64,000 nucleotides of DNA, from the NCBI GenBank assembly GCA_036365145.1, contig JAEOAD010000029.1, positions 20,569,001 through 20,633,000 of the forward strand, given 5' to 3'. Of this stretch, positions 45,375-58,813 are shown in pieces (position 1 is the stretch's first letter; every line of letters begins with the position of its first letter). The translations under genes and the position numbers were made by a program. The stretch is from Orientallactaga sibirica (Eukaryota > Chordata > Mammalia > Rodentia > Dipodidae). The notes under the pieces were generated by a model. It was not told the origin of the DNA. It ran no database searches and saw only the letters and a list, made by a program, of their open reading frames with translations.

Positions 45375-45503
45375 AAATGAACCTAGGGTTCTGGACCCTT
45401 AGCAATGCATTACAGCTAAGGCCAGCCTAAAAATAAGAGAAGTTCTTCTGCTTCTGCTTACCAAATGCTGAGATTACACACATGAGCCACACATCCTGCT
45501 TTC
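45375..45503 (-). mobile_element. B4-type SINE (ID plus B1 fusion)
   Basis: Antisense ID-like part (GAACCTAGGGTTCTGGACCC ... TTACAGCTAAG) joined to antisense B1 (AAATGCTGAGATTACACAC). This order is that of B4. Confidence 0.6.
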
Positions 45504-45880
45504 CCTTTGGTTGGGATTACCTCTTGTGACTACGTGTTGTTGCTTGCTCAAAGAACATGGGATACAAAGAATTTTCTACAATCACTTTCACTTAATAAAT
45601 CACTATCACTGTTATCAGTGGTAACATCCCATACCTGCAATCTCTTTATAATCATACCGCTTTTCTTATACAGACACACATTCTTTGATTACATACATTT
45701 TGTATACATGGAATGTTGTTTTTACTATTATTTTTGATATAAATATATATAGCTACGTAGAAATTGTGTGCCATTTGTTTCATTCCATTGAATTCTTTTT
45801 ATTACTCCCATGTGTAATGTAGATTATTTAAAATTGCTTTTGGTAGCTGTATGATTAAGGGCAGGCACATTCCACATTTC
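45504..45880. other. AT-rich, nothing recognised
   Basis: No gene or named repeat. Confidence 0.4.
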
Positions 45881-46013
45881 TTTTTTTTTTTTTTTTTAAT
45901 TTAATTTTTTGGGGAAGGGTTTCACTCCAGCTCAGGCTGACCTGGAATTCTCTCTATAGTCTCAGAGTGGCCGTGAACTCACAGTGATCCTCCTACCTCT
46001 GCCTCCCAAGTGC
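45881..46013 (-). mobile_element. B1 SINE, 5'-truncated
   Basis: Long T tail, CAGGCTGACCTGGAATTC and CCTACCTCTGCCTCCCAAGT; the head is missing. Confidence 0.88.
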
Positions 46014-48800
46014 AAATTTCCTACTAGGGTCTATGACTTTCCCAGTCATAGACTTTTGACTAGGCATTAGGTACCAGGCATGAATTCCCTCCCAGGCAAT
46101 GGACCTCAAATCTCATCAGAGAGCAGTTAAGTTACTCCCATACAGTCATGCCACTTTTGCACCAGTGTGCATATTTTTTCCTGGCTGGCAGGTTGATTTT
46201 AACACTTTTGAAATATTTACATCACCTACCACAACATTCTTACTAGCATATTATCTGTTTAGATGTCCTCTTTCTGATACTCTGTAGAAACAAGTTTCAT
46301 AATAAAATCTTCCCCTTAAAATATGTAAAAACCCTGTGCAATACTTATCACACAAAGTTATGGTGTATCACTGTGTAATATATGTTTTTCTAAGAGTTAG
46401 GTTGAGAACAAATAATCTGATAAAGATCATTATCTTTTGCAACTATGTAGCAATAGATGAAAGTAAATATAGCAATAAGTATAAAATAGAGGCCTATACA
46501 AACTGAAAGATTTTAAAGTCATTCACTCCTCTCTGTATCCTTTACCTAGAGTTATCAAATAAATGGTTTGGTTTAAAAATCACAGATAATTTGTTGTCCC
46601 AGGTATAAAGTAGTCTCAAAATATTTTTATCTATCAACCTATTGGTACAATATTATGCAGAGAAAGTAAAACATCCACAAATGGTAGGCAATTCTTTAAG
46701 GAACATGCAGCTCATTTTACTTTCCACATCAAACATGAACTTTTAAAACACTAGGGTGTCTAACAAAATATCCAATTTCTGTGTATAGAAACTTTTAAAA
46801 CTTTAACATATTATCTTACAAATATAATTCCAATCAAAAACAGAAGTATGTCCTGGTGAGAAGTATTCACTGATAGCCTAAGTATACTCCTGCCAAGGAG
46901 GTCTTAGGATCAATTAGGCACTACTCTAAACAATTTAATCAGTAGGAGCTAATACTCCTTCAAGAAGTTTTAAAAGAGATATAATGAAATAAGCCTGACA
47001 GAGTAACACATGTCCAGTTTCAAAAAACTGCTGTTTCCTCCTTCTTGCAAATCTATCACCATTTGATCAAATAAGGATGATGATTTGGCAGAGAAAATGT
47101 CAAATAATTTATGTCCCATTTTGCTCTATAGAATCCCAACAGCTCACTAGAACCCCATTATAACCCTATCCTTGAGATTGTCTGGCATAAAAGCAAATTG
47201 CCACCACTATAGAAAGGGACCTGCACATAAATGCTGTTGGATTTATAGGGCTGCTGAAAATTCTGTCACTTTGATGTAGTTGAAGTTTCTGTCAGTAAAG
47301 ATTGATATCATGAGAAATCTTCACCCAAATGAACAGAGGAATACTAATTAAAATGTCAACTTCTTATTTCCAATCTCAGAATTTAGTTTCTACATGTTAT
47401 CTGAAAAGTATTTTAGATAAGTCTGCTTCCTTCTATTTTCATTTCCAAAATGAAATAATTGTTTTTTGTTTGCTTGTTTAATTTTGATGGGGATTCAAGC
47501 CAGCAAAGAAGACCGTAGCTCACAATGGTGTTTTCTATAGCTAAGTACTTAAAAATTATCTCCTTAAACAATGCCTAATGAAAGAAAGTCAAGAAATACC
47601 TTTAATATATTTTTAGAAAGAAAAGAAATTCTGATATTTAGTATCAGCAAATGACTATACAGTCTGAGCTGGTACTGACATTTGTATCTAGTCATGTGAT
47701 TTTTTTTTGTATTTGAAGTACTTTATGTTTTATATTACCTCTTCTAAAGCTCACAATGTTAATCTTTGTTTCCAAAATGAAAAATGGATAATTTGATACC
47801 CAGTTAGTAATCCAAAAAAATAATCTAAGTATCTTTCTCAGGTGGCAAATGCAACACAAAAGTGATGTTCCTGAAAATTTTCCTGAATTTGTGTTTAGAT
47901 ATGGGAAGAAGTAGTGATGAGAACCTTTTTTAAATTTATTATTTATTTTATTAGTTATGCTCCTCATATGAATACATTCAGGTTGGTACCTTTGATAGCC
48001 TCCTCTCTGTCCTCCTCCCTCTGAGGGACTTTTAATCAGGATTTTTGTCCCATGGAGATGAGAAATTGCACAGAATAAATAGCCAAAGAGTTGCTACAGT
48101 AGGGAGACTCGTGGGATGCCACAAATCATACTATAACAGTTACCTATTTTCTTAAATGGGAGCCAGCTGTGCTGACTAAGCCCACTAATCACAACAGCTT
48201 AGTATAACAATTGTCCATGGGATGCCACTGGTCCACACTTAGACATGATGAACAGAGGTAGACCCATCAAGAAGAATAATATCTAATAAAACATAATGAC
48301 TGGTAAATTTCAGGTCAAATAACTTCAGGTTCATTCATTAATATGCCATCATTATTGGTCATATGGAAAATAGTGATTTGATGCTAAGCAGGCAAGTCCA
48401 AACATCTGAACATCCTCAGTGGGATAGTTTGAAGCCTGTGGTAGATGATTTAAATGAGAATAATATGTTGCAAGTGAAGTCAAGCTTTTACATTCATTAG
48501 CGGGAGTAGAGTTTTAACAAGAATAGGAGGCTCCTGAAGCACCAATTTCTTTCTCTTATATTGAAGCCAAAATAGTGAATGAAACTTTAGTTGTCTGAGT
48601 ATGTAACTAATGAATTCTTTTACTTAGTCAATTGTAAAAATAAACATGTACTAAAGACAATTCCCTAAGACTGAGCTCTTTACTAGGTGTACAAATAAGA
48701 TTTAACAAATGTCTAGTGATGGAATAGCTTTTGTTGAGGTCATTTATACAGTATATCAGTGAAATATTAATACAATACAATTTGAAGTAGTTACATTTTA
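46014..48800. other. AT-rich unique DNA, one L1 3'UTR scrap
   Basis: 46020-46170 resembles part of the young L1 3'UTR (compare 5140-5300 and 52900-53060: AGACTTTTGA, ACCAGGCATG, ATTCCCTCCC). The remaining 2.6 kb shows no gene or nameable repeat. Confidence 0.45.
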
Positions 48801-49130
48801 CTGCTGCAAACAAATACCTGGTCAGAAGAAACTTAAGGAAGGAAGGTTTTATTCTGGCTTACAGGTCCAGGGGATATGTTCTAACATGGCTGGGAAGGTA
48901 TGGTAACAGGGGCAGGAAGTAAGCTGTTCACATCAGCAGGCAGGAAGCACAGGACAAACAGGAAGTGAGGCTGGCCTATAAAACCTCAAATCATGAGCCT
49001 AGTGGCCCATTTTCTCCAGCAAGGCTACACCTCCTAAAAGTTCTCCAATCTTTCGAAATAGCATCACCACCTAAGGATCAAGTGTTCAAACACATGAGTC
49101 TATGGGGACATTTCACACCAAACCATAAAA
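48801..49130 (-). mobile_element. LTR-like interspersed repeat, family not identified
   Basis: Minus strand: TGGTTTGGTGTGAAATGTCCC start, GGTGTAGCCTTGCTGGAG, ACTTCCTG repeats and GAATAAAACCTTCC near the end, which is a polyadenylation-like site. Typical of rodent solo LTRs. Confidence 0.55.
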
Positions 49131-50429
49131 ATTATTAATTCAAATCAACATTTTTACTTATAGTATATAAAAATTATAACATATTGTAATATAAAACTTG
49201 AGCTTTTAATATCCACTATTAAATTGAGGGGATCTGCAAATGTATAATATAAAAATTAAGAATGAGGAAAGATGTAGAATGCAACTGGTGAAGCTATAAT
49301 TGTAACTTAAGCCTCCATGAAACACATGAAGTCAATGCCCCTTAAAATATGATGCATTATTAAATGTTTGTCCTTTATTGTTGAATGAAGTTTTGTACAT
49401 TCACATTTGTCCATGGAGTTTGTGGGGATAGTAACAATACCAATACATTTCAGTATATTCTATTGCTATTATAGCACATGCTTTTCAGTCTGCTGTGATT
49501 CTTGAAGTCATTGTATTGCATTTCATTGGTTAAATTCAGTTCACAATATACTGCTTAATACCCACTGCATTTGGTCATATTGTTTCGTCTTCCATCTGGT
49601 AACACCTGCTTCTCCTGGTACACACTGGAAAAGTACAGCGAGATTGCAGACTAGAATCTGAGGTATGTTTGGATTTCTTATTAAGTCCCACCATTAAACT
49701 AATGTTTTCTAAGTGTGGCATGGAGAAGTTAAACTAGAATAGCTAGGCCACATCAATTCTCAGACACAAATGAACAGGATTACAAATAATGTCATGCTGT
49801 AAAAGAATTAATCTAACAACAATTCAGCTCTGTGTAAATGTTATTCCTTCCTTTCATATAATCTGTTCATCATAGAACACCTATGTGCCCACTGTATAGT
49901 GTAGCTATAATACAGATGACTGACTAGTACTTTGCAATTTACATATGTCAATTTCACCTTATTGTCTCTTTTATATAACTGTTAATGAATTATTCACTTA
50001 ACATGTCTCCTGGATGTTTCAAAATAGTCACAAATTCCTTAGTCCCAAAACAAAACTTCCTTTTTGTCTTATCTTTAGTTCCATTCTTCATTTCAGAAGA
50101 GATCTCCCACCTATTCAGTGGTGTAAACCAAACAAAAAATTTTTTTAAATTTTAATAAGTGATAGTCCATCACTTCTTTTATTCTCACTCCTCTTATCTA
50201 ATTCACAACTAAATTCTCTGAGTTATCCTATTTAAAATCAGTTCATCACCACATAACTTTGTTTCTTTCAATACCACTCTGAGTCAAGCTTACAATAGTT
50301 TAGTCTGAAGTTCCTTTAACACTCAGCTTGTCCACTTGCCTCTACTTCACATGAAATAGCTTTCTCATTCTTCCTTGAATAAAATAACAACTGTAAATAT
50401 ACCTATATGTGATATTGAGCTATGGACAC
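49131..50429. other. AT-rich unique DNA
   Basis: No gene or repeat recognised. Confidence 0.4.
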
Positions 50430-50904
50430 ACATTTCTTTGACTCACCTCCCATCAAGAGCTGGAGTTCTCTTCATTCTCTTTGAATCTGATTGACCTTCT
50501 GACTGACTCACCCAAGAGCATTCTGCAGAAATGGCACTGAGTGGCTTTAAAGGATAGCTTACACAAGGCCATCCATTCTTGTTGTTGGTAGAAAACTTTC
50601 TCCTGGAGTACTGAGCTACCCTGTACAAAGCTGAATGACCCTGAGACAGGCATGCTGGAGAGGTCCTTGGTAGACCTGAGTTTAGCAGCTCCAGCTGAGG
50701 TATCCTTCAGTCTTCCAACCTCAGTTGCTTGATATAGGAATGAAAGAATAAACTTAGAGCTGGAGAGATGGCTTAACAATTAAGGCATTTGCCTGCAAAG
50801 CCAAAGAACCTTGGTTTGATTCCCCAGGACCCACGTAAGCCAGATGCACAAGGTAGCATATGTGTCTGGAGTTCATTTCTAGTGGCTGGAGGGCCTGTAG
50901 TACC

Positions 50905-50951
<47 letters not shown>

Positions 50952-51230
50952 TGTGTCTTTCTCTCTTTCAAATAAGTAAACAAACTTTAAAATATTAAAA
51001 AAAAATAATCAACTTAAAGGTGGATTTCTTAGGACCAGTCATAATTCCCTTATAGCCAGTTGATTCAGCCCTGCAGAAGCTAGAGCCATGCTTTAACAGT
51101 AGAGGGCTATCCTCACACTGCCCTTTCTGAATTACTGCCACGTAACATCCATAAACAATATAAAATTATTATTGATTTATGTCACTGAGCTCTGAAATAG
51201 TTTGTTATTCTGAAATAGATGATTAATATT
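50430..51230 (+). mobile_element. MLT1-type MaLR LTR, split by a SINE
   Basis: Order of phrases fits MLT1 in sense: CTCCCATCAAGAGCTGGAG, a CAGAAATGGCACTGAGTG region, GGCATGCTGGAGAGG, then after the SINE TGAATTACTGCCACGTAAC and TTTATGTCACTGAGCTCTGA...TTTGTTATTC. The 108-codon minus frame here is antisense to it and not a gene. Confidence 0.6.
50756..51005 (+). mobile_element. DIP-type SINE in the MLT1 LTR
   Basis: GAGCTGGAGAGATGGCTTAAC head, GTAAGCCAGATGCACAAGG core, (CT)n at about 50909-50949 and A-rich tail. Confidence 0.93.
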
Positions 51231-51299
51231 TGTGTGTATGATTTCGGGATCAATGTCTACTTCCCCACTGGACACTCAGCATCAGGAGTGAAGCGATTA

Positions 51300-51435
51300 T
51301 TTCTACTTATCTCAAGTATTGGAAGCTCTTTGTTCAAAATTATACCACATGCCACATTTTAGGCCCAGGCATGTATTAGGTACTCCATAAATATTTCATG
51401 AATGAGTTCTGTTGAACATTACTATTACTATCATT
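51300..51435 (+). mobile_element. Ancient MIR/L2-like fragment
   Basis: Phrase GTATTAGGTACTCCATAAATATTTCATGAATGA resembles the conserved end of these ancient repeats. Weak. Confidence 0.4.
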
Positions 51436-51439
51436 ATTT

Positions 51440-51495
51440 TGTGGTGTTATGGGTCAAACCTATGGCATCCAAGATGCTGGTCAAGTAGTCTATTA
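51440..51495 (-). mobile_element. Possible ID fragment
   Basis: GGGTCAAACCTATGGCATCC and GGTCAAGTAGTCTA resemble antisense ID. Confidence 0.35.
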
Positions 51496-52339
51496 CAGAA
51501 ATTACAGAGAAAAATTAATAGTACCTGAATGCCCTTAATTATAACAGCTAGCTGACATTGCAAAGCTTTTTCACCCTGGCAAGATTTCAAAGCCAGAGTT
51601 GGCCTACTTATCATACCACACTGAAGAAAAGGCTTAGTTGCCATTGGGTAGAAGGCATTCTGATAGAAAGACATGCAGCACTCAAAATGTAGCTGCCACA
51701 TCAAACATTCCTGGCATGAAAAACATTCAGCAATTGTCATAGGGAATTATACATTTTCCAGTTCCAGGAGAGAAATTAGGAACAGAAGAGTTTGTTAGAT
51801 CAAGCATGTGTATAACTGAAGGAGAGAAGTACAGCTATTAACTCATGTTTTACTCATGTGGGCCATTGCTCTCATTTAGCTGTTTTATCTCACCAATCTC
51901 TTTGGGAAGTAAACATACTAAGGTCACAGAATAAAGAAGTGTTAATGATTTTTATTTTCCTATGCTACCCTCTCTCTTGTAGAACAATGAACAGTTTCAG
52001 ATACTCAGGATTCAAATAAAACTCATAGTCATGAAATAGTCTCATCTCCAGAAATCCTTCCACTGGAGTCCTCCAATGAATTACATCTTTTTTTAAAATG
52101 TATATATGATTTTATTAAAATATTTTAAAACAATTTCTGTTCATAATTCTTTAATACCAAACATACAGCTTAAGTATATATATGTAGTTGCTCTTGGCCT
52201 GGTTTTCACTGCTTTCATTCTCATCTATACTCTATCTGTTTTGAAAAATTTCCCCCAAAGAACATGTTCTGATACTTTACACAAATATGTGACTATAAAT
52301 ATCAAACATTTTCCAATATATCAAATATAACCTTTTATA
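51496..52339. other. AT-rich unique DNA
   Basis: No gene or repeat recognised. A 97-codon minus frame (51447-51740) contains a Cys-rich run but no family signature. Confidence 0.35.
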
Positions 52340-53779
52340 TTAATTGAGCAAATTTTAATTTTCTTATTGACAACTTCTATACATACAGACAATAAACAAT
52401 GGTAGGTCCCTTTGTTCTCCCCATTCCCCTTCAAAACACCCCTCCCCATCATATCCCCTCCCTTGTCAATTAGTCTCTCTTTTAACTTGATGTCATCATA
52501 TTTTTCTCCTATTAGGAGGGGGTTGTAAAGGTATTGCTAGGCACTACGAGGTCGTGGATATTAAGGCAATTTCTGTCTGGACAGTTGCATGATAAGGAGT
52601 CATACCCTTCCTTTGGCTCTTACATTCTTTCCACCACCCCTTCTGCCATGGGCCCTGATCCTTGGAGGGTGTGATAGAGATGTTTCAGTGATGGACACTC
52701 CTCCATCCCTTCTTCTCAACACTATGTTGCCTTTTGGGACATCCCAGTGGTCATCTCCATCTGAAAAGAGAAGCTTCTCTAACCAGAAGTGAGAGTAGTA
52801 TTAATATGTGAATATGAACATTAAGTGTAGTGCTTTCAGGGCAGTTTGTTTGGGAATAATATATACATTGACCCACACAAGGGAAGGCTTTATATCCCTA
52901 AGGCTCATGACCTCCCCTGCAATGGACTTTTGATAAGCTTTTTCAATACCAGGCATGTATTCCTTCCTGTAGAGCAGCCCTTCAGTCCAATTAAAGAGCA
53001 GTAGGTTTCCCCCAGAGCATACATGCCACTATTGCACCCATTTGGTCTTTTGGCCTGTCTGGCAAAACTTGAAGTTTCCAATGTCCACTGATATCACTGC
53101 TGATGACTTCTGTCTCCCATACGGCTGCATGCAGTGCAGATTTTTCCAGCTTTCAGTTGGCTGGTCTACAGGGAGAAGGTTTTCTGCTCAGCATCAGCTT
53201 GATTTCTCAGTGACCTTGCCACTCAGGCAAGTGAAGTCTTCAGCAATAGGGTCTTACCATCTGTTTCTCAAGGGAAACCAAGGGCCTTGGCAATAATCAT
53301 TAATGTTTTGGAGGCAACAGGGACCTCCCTGGCCAACAACTGACTGAAAGGCATCTCATCCCTGGCACTGAAAATTTTCTAGTAACAATCTATAGCTTCT
53401 GGATGTGCCATTATTCAAAAAAGTGGGTTTACATAAGTCTTTTTCAGAATATCTTGAATTTTGATTGTCCCCTCCCCCCCACCACCAGCCCTTCCTTTAC
53501 ACATTCTCTTCCTCTGGCCTTGCTTAGGCCTTTCCCCTGCCTGTAAGCTGTTCTTCTACTTTCAAATACACAATACCATCCCGTTAAGTCTTTCCCTCTC
53601 CTCCCTATCTTATAGCCTTTTTCTAGCTTACTGGACTCTGCTACCAATTTTTGGTTGCTGCTCACACACAAGTCTATACATTTGTAACTAGGATCCACAT
53701 ATGAGAGAGAACACGTGACATTCGGTTTTCTAAGCCTGGGTTACCCCACTTAGTATAATCCTTTCCAGGTCAATCCATT

Positions 53780-56700
53780 TCCCAGAAAATTTCATAATTT
53801 CATTTTTATTTAATGCTGAATAAAACTCCATTGGGTAAATGTTCCACATCTTTAATGTCCATTCATTTATTGAGGAACATCTAGGCTGGTCCAATTTCTT
53901 AGCAATTGTGAATAGAGCAGCAATAAACAGGGTTTTGTAAGTATCTCTAATGTAGTTAAGAGTCCTTTGGATATATGCTTAGGAGTGTTAAAGCTGGATC
54001 ATATGGTAAATCTATTTTTAGCTGTCTCAAGAATCTCCACACTGATTTCCACAGTGGCTGGACCAGATTACATTCCCACCAACAGCATAAGAGGGTTACT
54101 CTTTTTCCACATCCTCACCAAAATTTATTGTCATTTGTTTTCTTGATGGTAGACATTCTGACAGGAGTGAGATGGAATCTCAAAGTAGTTTTAATTTGCA
54201 TTTCACTGATGGCTAAGGATGAAGAACACTGTTTTAGATGTTTATATGCCATCTGTATTTCTTCTTCTGAGAACTCTCTATTTAGTTCCATAGCCCATTT
54301 TTTAATTGGGTTGTTTGATTTCTTATTGTTCTGTTTTTTGCGTTCTTTGTATATTCTGGATATTAATACTCTGTCAGATGTATAGCTGGCAAAGATTTTC
54401 TCCCATTATGTAAGTTGTCTCTTTGCTCTATTCACAGTGTCCTTTGCTGTAGAAAAGCTTTGAAATTTCACGAGATCCCAGTGTTGGATTAGTGGTTTTA
54501 TTTCCTGAGCAATTGGGGTTATATTCAGAAAGTCATTGCCTATGCCAATATGTTGAAGGGTTTCCCCGATCTTTTCCTCTAGCTGTTTCAGGAGTTTTAG
54601 GTCTGATTATAAGGTCCCTGATCCACTTAGACTTGATCTTGTGCATAGAAGAGACAAGGATCTATTTTCATCCTTCTCCATATAGATATCCAGTTTTCCC
54701 AGCACCATTTGTTGAAGAGGCTATCTTTTATCCAATGAATATTTTTGAATTTTTGTCAAAAATCAGATGGCTGTAGCTGCCTGGATTAATATCTGGGTCT
54801 GCTATTCTGTTCCATTGATTTACATGTCTGTCTTTGTGCCAGTACCATGCTGTTTTTGTTACTATGGCTTTGTAATATAACTTAAAATCGGGTATGGTGA
54901 TACCACCAGCCTGATTTTTGCTGTTCAAAATTATTTTGGCTAGTAGAGGTTTTTTGTGCTGCCATATGGATTTTAGGATTGTTTTCTCTATTTCTGTGAA
55001 GAATACCATTGGAATTTAAATGGGGATTACATTAAATGGGTAGATTGCTTTTGGTAGGATTGAAATTTTCACAATATTGATTCTTGCAATCCAAGAACAT
55101 GGGATGTCTTTAAATTTCCTTGTGTCTTCTGCAACTTCTTGTTTGAGTGTTTTAAAGTTCTCATTGTAGAGATCCTTCACTTCCTTGATCAAATTTATTC
55201 CAAAGTACTTTATTTTTTTGAAGCAATTGTGGATGGGAGAGATTCCCTGATTTCATCCTCTGCATGTTTGTTGTTAGTGTATAGAAAAGCCACTGATTTC
55301 TTTGTGTTTATTTTGTATCCTGCTACATTGCTGCAAGTGTTTATCAGCTCTAACAGTTTGCTGATAGAGTCATTAGGGTCTTTTATGTATAGAATCATAT
55401 CATCTGCAAATAATGCTAATTTTATCTCTTCCTTTCCAATTTGTTTCCCTTTTACAATTGTCTCTTGCCTTATTGATATAGATAAGACTTCCAGTACTAT
55501 ATTAAGTAAAAGTGGTGTAAGAGGACACCCTTGTCTTGTTCCTGAATTTAGAGGAAAAGCTTCAAGTTTTTCCCCATTCAGTATTATGTTGGCTGTAAGT
55601 TTGTCATAAATGGCTTTTATTTTTTTGAGTTATGTTCCTTCTAGTCCCAGTTTCTGTAATACTTTTACCAAGAAGGGATGTTGGATTTTGTCAAATGCCT
55701 TTTCTGCATCTAATGAGATGATCATGTGATTTTTCTCCTTCTGACCATTTATGTGGTGTATTATATTTATCAATTTGCATATGTTGAACCATTCCTGCAT
55801 ATCTGGGATAAAGCCTACTTGGTCAAGGTGAATAATCTCTCCGATATATTCTTCTATTCTGTTTGCCTATATTTTGTTCAGAATTTTTGCATCTATGTTC
55901 ATGAGGGAGATTGGTCTGTAATTTTCTTTTTTTGTTCTTTATTTGTCTGGTTTTGGTATCAGGGTGATGCTGGCTTCATAGAAGGAGCTCGGTAGAATTC
56001 CTTCCTTTTCTATTTTATGGAATATTTTGATAAGCAGTGGTGTTTATTCTTCCATGAAAGTCTGGTAAAATAGACAAGTGAGTCCATCTGGGCCTGTACT
56101 TTTTTTAGTTGGGAGGCTTTTTATAATTGCTTGGATAGCCATACTTGCTATAGGTCTATTTAAGTGGTTTATCCCATCTTGATTTAATTTAGGTAGGCCA
56201 TATATATCAAGGAAATCATCCATTTCTTTCAGATTTTCAAACTAAGAGGCATATATATTTTTAAAGTATGCCTGTATGATTTTCTAAATTTCTTTGGTAT
56301 CTATTGTAATGGTGCCTTTTTCATCTCTAATTTTATTAGTTTTTGTCTCTTCTCTCTTTCTTCTGGTCAGATTTGGTAAGGGTTTATCAATCTTGTTTAT
56401 CCTTTCAAGGAACCAACTCTTTGTTTCATTGATTTTTTTTTTTCATTTCTAAGTCATTAATTTCTGCCCTAATTTTTATTATTTCTTCCCATCTACTGAT
56501 TTTTGGTTTGCCTTTTTATTCTTTTTCCAAGGCCTTAAGGTGAAGCAGTAAATTGATTACTTGTGAACTCTCTAATCTCTTAACATAGGCACTTAGAGCT
56601 ATAAATTTCCATCTGAGGACTGCTTTCATTGTGTCCCAAAGGTTTTGCTTTGGTATTTTGTATTCTCATTATCATCTAATTCTATGAATTTCTTGATTTC

Positions 56701-56840
56701 CTTTTTCATTTCTTCAAAGACCCATTCAATAGCGTACTGTTTAGTTTCCATGAATTTGTGTATGCTCTGTAGTTTTTCTTGTTGCTGATTTGCAGTTTAA
56801 TACCATTGTGGTCAGATAGAGTACAAGGGATTATTTCAAT
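53780..56840 (-). pseudogene. L1 ORF2 reverse transcriptase and C-terminal region
   Basis: Encodes the L1 RT in fragments. The FADD catalytic motif is intact at 55399-55410, followed by an open run (55210-55398) with the conserved [10 protein letters not shown] block. Another open stretch at 54728-55009 carries the [10 protein letters not shown] and [14 protein letters not shown] signatures after the RT domain. Stops between these pieces break the 1,200-codon frame. Confidence 0.88.
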
Positions 56841-57497
56841 TTACCTGTATTTGTTAAGATTCGACTTGTGTCCTAATATATGGTCTATTTTAGAGAATGT
56901 TCCATGTGCTGCTGAGAAAAATGTATATTCTGCAGTGTTTGGATGGAATGTTCTGTATATATCTGTTAGGTCCATTTGTTCCATGACCTCATTTAATCCA
57001 CATGTCTCTCTGTTTATTTTTTGCCGAGATGACCTGTCAATTGATGAGAGTGGGGTATTGATGTCACCCACTAAAATTGTGTTTGGTGTTATCTCTGACT
57101 TTAAGTCTAGTAGTGTTTGTTTGATGAAATTGGGAGCCCCCATGTTAGGAGCATATATGCATAGGATTGTAATGTCCTCATGTTGGAGTGTTTCTTTAAT
57201 CAGTATAAAGTGACCTTCTTTATCTTTCCTCACTGATGTTGGTTTGAAGTCTATCCTGTCAGATATTAGGATAGCAAGCTCTGCTTGTTTCCTAGGCACA
57301 TTTGTTTGAAATACCATTTTCCATCCTTTTACCCTAACACAGTGTCTATCTTTTATTGAGAGATGAGTTTCTTGGAGGCAACAGATGGCAGGATCCTGCC
57401 TTTTAATCCAGTCTTCAAGCCTGTGTCTTTTGGTTGCGGTAGTGAGGCCATCAATATTAAGAGTTATTTTTGAAAGGTATGTATTTATTCTCACCAT
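56841..57497 (-). pseudogene. L1 ORF2 endonuclease domain, intact 218-codon frame
   Basis: Nicks target DNA at TTTT/AA sites in functional L1s. The whole endonuclease is open: N in LNIDGL (codon 14), E in LQETHL (codon 42), DIN in VGDINTPLS, and SKIDHILGH with catalytic Asp and His. One conservative change (F-to-I in the VGDFN motif). The ATG at 57497 precedes the usual start of the domain by about a dozen codons and is a credible ORF2 start. The frame ends after the domain, before RT. Confidence 0.88.
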
Positions 57498-57855
57498 TCT
57501 TCTTGTTTTGTGGTGCTTCCTGTTTTCCCTTTACTCACTTGTTTTAACTGTTATTTGAGTATGGATTATCTTTTCCTATTTCCTCCTATATGTGGTTTGC
57601 TTTCTCTTCAGCATGAAGGATTCCTTCAAGTATTTTCTGTACAGCTGGTTTAGTTGTCATAAATTCCTTTAGCCTGTTTTTGTTGTGCAATATCCTTATT
57701 TCTCCATCAATTTGGATAGATAACTTTGCAGGATAAAGTAATCTTTTGACAATTTTTATCTTTCAGAACTTGGAATACATCATTCCAAGCCCTTCTGGCT
57801 TTTAAAGTTTCTGTTGAGTAATCTGCTATTATTATGGTGGGCTTGCCTTTGTAGG

Positions 57856-58122
57856 TCACTTGTTTTTTCTTTCTAACTGCTTTCCATCTATGTTCTTTTT
57901 GGATTGTGTGTTTATTAGTTTAATTATAACATGGCAAGGAGAGGTTCTTTCTAGGTTTTGTCTGTTTGGAGTTCTAAAAGCTTCTTGTAGCTGCATTGGC
58001 ATTTCTTTCCCAATTTGGGGAAATTTTTCTTCTATTATTTTGTTGAAAATGCCTACTAAGCTTCTGGATTGAAATTCTTCTCCTTCTACTATACCCTGAA
58101 TTGTTATGTTTGATCTTTTCAT
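57856..58122 (-). pseudogene. L1 ORF1, RNA-recognition and C-terminal part
   Basis: 88 codons similar to L1 ORF1p: the start (NITIQGIVEGEE) resembles its RRM, and EAFRTPNRQ plus SPCHVIIKL are conserved landmarks. ORF1p coats L1 RNA. The frame ends early; the upstream coiled-coil part lies beyond the SINE at 58236-58497. Confidence 0.8.
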
Positions 58123-58235
58123 AGTGTCCTGGATATCTTGGAATTCTCACTCATACCTTTCTATTACCTTGCCTTTCTCTTATTCTATTCTCTCCTTTAT
58201 CCATTCTACTGGTGATACTTTCCACAGAGTTTTTA

Positions 58236-58497
58236 TTATTTTTTTTGGAGAAAGACAAAGAGAGAGAGAGAGGAGAGGAAGACAGATAGAGATGGGCGTG
58301 CCAGCAGCCTCTCAGCTGCTGTGAAAAAAAATCTAGGTATGTGTGCCCCCATGTGGTCAAGTGCGACATTGTGCCCTTGCGTCACTTTGCATCTGGGTAA
58401 ATGTGGGACCTGGAGGTTGGAACTGCTGGAGATTGGAACCAGCATTCTTAGGCTTAGGAGGCAGGCATCTTAACCACTAAGCCATCTCTCCAGCCCT
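58236..58497 (-). mobile_element. DIP-type SINE, long form, in L1 ORF1
   Basis: Same extra CACTTTGCATCTGG block as the copy at 7582-7835. Head ends CCATCTCTCCAGCCCT at about 58497. A short repeat (CTGGAGATTGGAACC after CTGGAGGTTGGAACTG) is duplicated near 58410-58440. CAAAGAGTTTTT follows it and CACAGAGTTTTTATT precedes it, a probable TSD. Confidence 0.88.
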
Positions 58498-58501
58498 CCA
58501 A

Positions 58502-58537
<36 letters not shown>

Positions 58538-58813
58538 ATTGTACTCTTCAGAGCTAGGATTTCAGCCTGGTTTTTCTTCAGTATTTCTATTTCCTTACTC
58601 ATGTTCTGTAATGACCTTTTTATTTCATTAAGCTGGTTTCCTGTGTTCTCTTTCAGGGGTTTGTTTTCTTCTTTGAATCCTTTCATTTCTTCTTTCAATT
58701 TCTTTGAGTATAGATATAATCATTCTTTTGAAATCTTTGTCACCTATTTCATCTAAAACAGTCTCATTGGTGATCAGTTCTGATGGAATTATAATTTTTT
58801 GGTGGGATTGCAT
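58498..58813 (-). pseudogene. L1 ORF1, N-terminal coiled coil
   Basis: Two overlapping minus frames (58477-58698 and 58628-58813) rich in Lys, Glu, Ile and Leu with heptad spacing, as in the ORF1p trimerisation coil. A T-run at 58507-58533 introduces a poly-Lys artefact and probably a frameshift. Confidence 0.75.

Noticed and set aside
50453..50779. 108-codon minus frame
   Set aside because: Antisense to an MLT1-type LTR and runs into a SINE; no domain.
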